Source: Caryophanales bacterium UBA7057 (lineage in GTDB: Bacteria > Bacillota_I > Bacilli_A > RF39 > UBA660). From it: 8,695 nucleotides of DNA. Within the stretch, counting starts at the first letter, position 1. Each line of letters starts with the position of its first letter. Position numbers and translations under genes: made by a program. The notes beneath the pieces were generated by a model. That model was not told the DNA's origin and ran no database searches. It worked only from the letters and a program-made list of their open reading frames with translations. The DNA lies in NCBI GenBank assembly GCA_002493865.1, contig DLAC01000060.1, positions 1-8,695 on the forward strand, in the 5' to 3' direction. Of the stretch, positions 6,381 through 8,695 are shown piece after piece.

Positions 6381-6407
6381 AAGAAAAAGCTAACGTAAAT
6401 GTTAGCT
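6381..6407 (-). terminator. Rho-independent terminator after the SDR gene
   Basis: A perfect 7-base stem on the minus strand (AGCTAAC with GTTAGCT, six-base loop) is followed by TTTTCTT. It lies 5 bases past the SDR stop codon. It separates the SDR unit from the paralogue operon, whose promoter starts about 20 bases further on. Confidence 0.85.
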
Positions 6408-6412
6408 ATGCT

Positions 6413-7666
6413 TTATTCATAAGTTCCTATTTTTTTATTTTCAATATTTTTGTAAATATTTTCAAATACTTCTATCAATGAATCTATCATCATCTCATTT
6501 TCTATTACGTATCCCATAGAATTTTCATCACTATAGGAATCTATAAATAATTGTTTTGTTCCATCTTTTAGAATGAAAATTTCAAAACCCTTTCCTATCT
6601 TAAAGTAATCATTTTTATTATATTTTTTTACGTCTTCTTCTTTTATAATACCAATATATTTTGCTTTTTTAGACTCTGATAATGTTTTCCTGATGAATTC
6701 ATTTTGTAAAACGGATTCTTTTTTCTCCTTCGATGTCATAATGACGCGGTACACTTCAACACCTCTTTCTAGGGCATGAAGATGTTCATTTACGTAAGTT
6801 TCTTCTAGTGGATTATCTATCCATCCATAATCTGGTACTGTATCTAAGCAATAGACTTTATCGCCTTCTGTTAAACTGTGCATTCTTTCATTTAGCCAGT
6901 CATATCCTACAATTTTTCTTGCTCTTTCAATTTCATCCTTTAATAAGATACTTACATTTCCATAACCACCATCGATTGTAATATTTTCTCCATTGATGAA
7001 ACTTGATTCTGAAGAAGATAAAAAGTAAACTACATTGGCAACTTCATAAGGCTGGGCAATTCTTTCAATGGGAGTCCATAATGGTGCTTCAAATTCCTGT
7101 TCAGGTGTATTCATATCTGTATTAATCGCACCTGGGGAAATGGAATTTACACGAATGTGCCTTCTACCAAAGTTAACGCAAAGACATTTCATTAAACTAA
7201 CGACTGCACTTTTACTAATACTATAGGACATACTGCCAAATGCTCCACTATAGGCATCGTTACTAGACATTAGGACAATATTTCCCCCATTTTTGATATA
7301 ACTTTGAAGAGAAGTCGCAATGATTAATTGGGAATAAAAATTGCAGTTCATTACCTCATTAAATTCATCTAAGTCAAAGTTTACAAAATCATCATTTTCT
7401 GAAAAGGTTCCAGCATTTAAGATAATACTATCAAACTCTATACCTGCTACATCTTTTACTAGTTTATAACTATCATCCACTTTTTTAAAATTATATGGAC
7501 CCAATTTTTTCATATTCTCTGATCCATATTCGCTAACTAGTTCATTTATTCTATCTTCACTTTCGTGAAAGGTTCCATAAACGATATATCCTTCTTGTAA
7601 AAATTTACAAGCAATTGCCCTTCCGATTCCTCTAGATGCACCAGTGACTAATACTTTTTTCTTCAT
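6413..7666 (-). CDS. SDR-family oxidoreductase fused to a C-terminal domain of unknown function
   Basis: Residues 1-240 form a classical short-chain dehydrogenase/reductase. The cofactor loop is TGASRGIG (8-15), NAG is at 84-86, and the catalytic set is N109, S135, Y148 and K152 (YSISK). NSISPG is at 174-179 and the terminal GENITIDGG at 226-234. Classical SDRs end here at about 250 residues, but this protein continues to 417. The extra 175 residues have a tryptophan/aspartate-rich start (CLDTVPDYGWIDNP), then HALERGVEVYRVIM, and finish FIDSYSDENSMGY-x3-NEMMIDSLIEVFENIY. This layout recalls phospholipase-D-like sensor domains lacking the HKD motif, but I cannot confirm that. The start has TGGAG seven to eight bases upstream. 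It lies 62 bases after the Nudix gene stop and ends at a good terminator. The substrate is unknown. Confidence 0.85.
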   Translation of the reverse strand: MKKKVLVTGASRGIGRAIACKFLQEGYIVYGTFHESEDRINELVSEYGSENMKKLGPYNFKKVDDSYKLVKDVAGIEFDSIILNAGTFSENDDFVNFDLDEFNEVMNCNFYSQLIIATSLQSYIKNGGNIVLMSSNDAYSGAFGSMSYSISKSAVVSLMKCLCVNFGRRHIRVNSISPGAINTDMNTPEQEFEAPLWTPIERIAQPYEVANVVYFLSSSESSFINGENITIDGGYGNVSILLKDEIERARKIVGYDWLNERMHSLTEGDKVYCLDTVPDYGWIDNPLEETYVNEHLHALERGVEVYRVIMTSKEKKESVLQNEFIRKTLSESKKAKYIGIIKEEDVKKYNKNDYFKIGKGFEIFILKDGTKQLFIDSYSDENSMGYVIENEMMIDSLIEVFENIYKNIENKKIGTYE

Positions 7667-7705
7667 AAATAATCTCCAATCTATTTTTTTCTCATTTTAT
7701 TTAAT

Positions 7706-7737
7706 AAAAAGGTGAAATTAATACCAACTTATTCACC
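7706..7737 (-). terminator. Candidate terminator at the end of the second Nudix gene
   Basis: On the minus strand GGTGAA, which includes the last two sense codons of the Nudix gene, pairs with TTCACC across a 15-base loop and is followed by TTTTTATT. The stem is short and the loop large, so it may be partial and let transcripts continue into the SDR gene. Confidence 0.4.
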
Positions 7738-8199
7738 TTCGCTTAGGTATCCTTTTATTTTATCTATAAATCTTTGGGTAACAGGAGATAAATTCTTAGG
7801 AATTTCTTCTACTCTAAACCATTTTAATTTTTTGGATTCATCATCATTGATTTTCAAATCTCCATGGAATTTTCTTATTTCACATAATACTGATACGACA
7901 TATAATTCATCCCCATTTGGATATTTTCTATATGTGTCTTTTCCTGAGAATACATCAAGTACTTTTAAATCATCGAGTTCTAAATTTGTCTCTTCTTTTA
8001 ATTCTCGTCTTGCGACTTCTTCAATGGTTTCCCCCAATTCCATTGTTCCGCCCGGAAAATCCCAGGAATTGAAATCACTCCTTAATTGCATAAGTACTTC
8101 ATTTTTCTCGTTAACTACTAAAAGCCATGCACCAACAGTTAATAAGGGCTTACGACCTATATATTTTCTGATAGTACTAATATAACTTTCATTTTTCAT
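7729..8199 (-). CDS. Nudix hydrolase
   Basis: This 156-residue single-domain Nudix protein has a nearly canonical box: G51-x5-E57-x7-R65-E66-L67-x-E69-E70-x-N72-L73. Asparagine replaces the usual glycine near the end. The catalytic glutamates are intact, so activity is expected. The opening IRKYIGRKPLLTVGAWLLVVNEKNEVLMQLR and the phrase WDFPGGTMELGE are typical of a large Firmicutes group of small Nudix enzymes whose substrates (damaged dNTPs, nucleotide sugars or similar) vary. The ATG at 8199 has AGGAG six bases upstream. That site lies inside a decayed RhuM-like frame whose TGA overlaps the start codon as ATGA. It precedes the SDR gene and is probably transcribed with it at least in part. 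It is not a close copy of the Nudix protein at 2838-3410. Confidence 0.9.
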   Translation of the reverse strand: MKNESYISTIRKYIGRKPLLTVGAWLLVVNEKNEVLMQLRSDFNSWDFPGGTMELGETIEEVARRELKEETNLELDDLKVLDVFSGKDTYRKYPNGDELYVVSVLCEIRKFHGDLKINDDESKKLKWFRVEEIPKNLSPVTQRFIDKIKGYLSEGE

Positions 8200-8342
8200 T
8201 GATAACTCCTTATATTATTATATACTATATTTTGCTTTCTAGGAGGTTTAGTAGGAAATTCGGAATTTCCGAATTTTCTCATGGTATTTGATTCTAATAG
8301 TTTTGCCTCAGAATAAATATTTCTAATGTGTTCATTAGTGGT
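8196..8342 (-). pseudogene. Decayed fragment of a RhuM-family protein
   Basis: The apparent intergenic space between the ORF6N gene and the Nudix gene is open in one minus-strand frame down to a TGA at 8196-8198. It reads TTNEHIRNIYSEAKLLESN, then TMRKFGNSEFPTKPP and a short tail ending NNIRSYQ. The order (EHIxNIY-E, a serine/threonine-RKF block, GNSEF, KP) matches the middle of RhuM-family proteins, just before their conserved YNLDxIIxVGYR segment. That segment is missing: after KPP the text no longer follows the family. The N-terminal part is also missing, and the frame is closed by a stop upstream near 8390. RhuM genes are typical of genomic islands, consistent with the ORF6N neighbour. 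This is recognition from memory of family patterns, not a database match. Confidence 0.55.
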
Positions 8343-8370
8343 AGGAGGATGGAATTTATGAGGACATATT

Positions 8371-8695
8371 TTATATAATTTTATCTATTCTATCGATTAG
8401 CAATCTACACACTTCTACATCACCAATCAAAGTTATAGAAAAAGTTTTATATCCTATTCTATTAATACTTGCTCCACAATGATAAATAACATTATTATCA
8501 ATTATAAAATATCTATCATGAAATGTATTATCATAAATAACTTTTAAATTATGATATTGCTTATTATATTTTATAATGTCTTGCTTCGTAAGTAAATTAT
8601 CTTTTTTTGTTATAATTACTACGTCCACATTTAGTCTTTTAATAATATCTAATATTGTACTATCTGCATATGCATCAATTATTATTAGTTTCTTA
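8371..8695 (-). CDS. ORF6N-type protein, C-terminal part, 5' end beyond the window
   Basis: The frame stays open to the window edge, giving the last 107 residues of a longer protein that begins KKLIIIDAYADSTILDII. It continues through DVVIITKKD, LTKQDIIKYNKQY and DNTFHDRYFIID, to YHCGASINRIGYKTFSI. This order is characteristic of the C-terminal domain of ORF6N-domain proteins found in prophages and mobile regions of Firmicutes. There a DNA-binding ORF6N domain occupies the N-terminal half, outside this window. HDRYFIID followed by GAS resembles a phospholipase-D-like half motif, but with R in place of the HKD lysine. Internal GTG at 8628 is not the start, since homology extends upstream of it. 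No terminator follows. Role: probable accessory or phage-derived regulator. Confidence 0.75.
   Translation of the reverse strand, partial: KKLIIIDAYADSTILDIIKRLNVDVVIITKKDNLLTKQDIIKYNKQYHNLKVIYDNTFHDRYFIIDNNVIYHCGASINRIGYKTFSITLIGDVEVCRLLIDRIDKII

Noticed and set aside
7712..8185. Long open frame of 157 codons on the plus strand.
   Set aside because: It lies wholly antisense to the second Nudix gene, whose catalytic box is intact; its serine- and phenylalanine-rich product is typical of a mirror frame.
8254..8276. Nested perfect inverted repeats (AAATTCGG with CCGAATTT, and GGAAATT with AATTTCC) that look like an operator or terminator.
   Set aside because: They coincide with the codons for KFGNSEF in the RhuM-like remnant, and neither strand has a proper T-run after the stem; the symmetry is probably a by-product of that conserved coding stretch.
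8241..8365. Two consensus AGGAGG sequences on the plus strand (8241-8246 and 8343-8348).
   Set aside because: Neither is followed at the right distance by a start codon opening more than a few codons; on the minus strand they are proline codons of the RhuM-like remnant.

Overview
The window is AT-rich bacterial DNA in which every supported gene lies on the minus strand, so transcription runs from high to low coordinates. AGGAG-type ribosome binding sites, short AT-rich Rho-independent terminators, TTG as an alternative start and TGA serving as a stop all point to a low-GC Gram-positive relative (Bacilli or Erysipelotrichia, or an uncultured gut lineage near the Mycoplasmatota) using the standard bacterial code. 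No rRNA, tRNA, CRISPR array or insertion sequence is visible.

In transcription order, the right edge (8695 to 8196) is accessory DNA. It holds the C-terminal half of an ORF6N-type protein that runs off the window, then a short decayed RhuM-like fragment that ends inside the start codon of the next gene. Next come a Nudix hydrolase (7729-8199) and an SDR oxidoreductase with an unusual extension of about 175 residues (6413-7666), closed by a clear terminator near 6390.

A strong promoter near 6345 then drives two diverged paralogues (5562-6305 and 4791-5537). Both keep an H, Y and E constellation that I read as a candidate ADP-ribosyltransferase-like fold of unknown function. They are followed by the C-terminal remnant of a Gfo/Idh/MocA-type oxidoreductase (4587-4763) and a terminator at about 4560.

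The next unit is an S66 (LD-carboxypeptidase/MccF-like) peptidase (3425-4501) followed 14 bases later by a second Nudix hydrolase (2838-3410). Then come three proteins I do not recognise (2152-2778, 1576-1980, 958-1518), the first two with readable promoters of their own, and a PHP-domain metallo-phosphoesterase (57-860). The gap before the PHP gene carries an 18-base direct repeat containing DnaA-box-like 9-mers.

A loose functional theme is nucleotide-conjugate chemistry: two Nudix enzymes, a possible MccF-like peptidase, a PHP phosphoesterase and two possible NAD-using proteins. That these genes work together is inference from proximity only. The most interesting objects are the tandem ART-like pair, the SDR fusion, and the two gene remnants hidden in apparent intergenic space.
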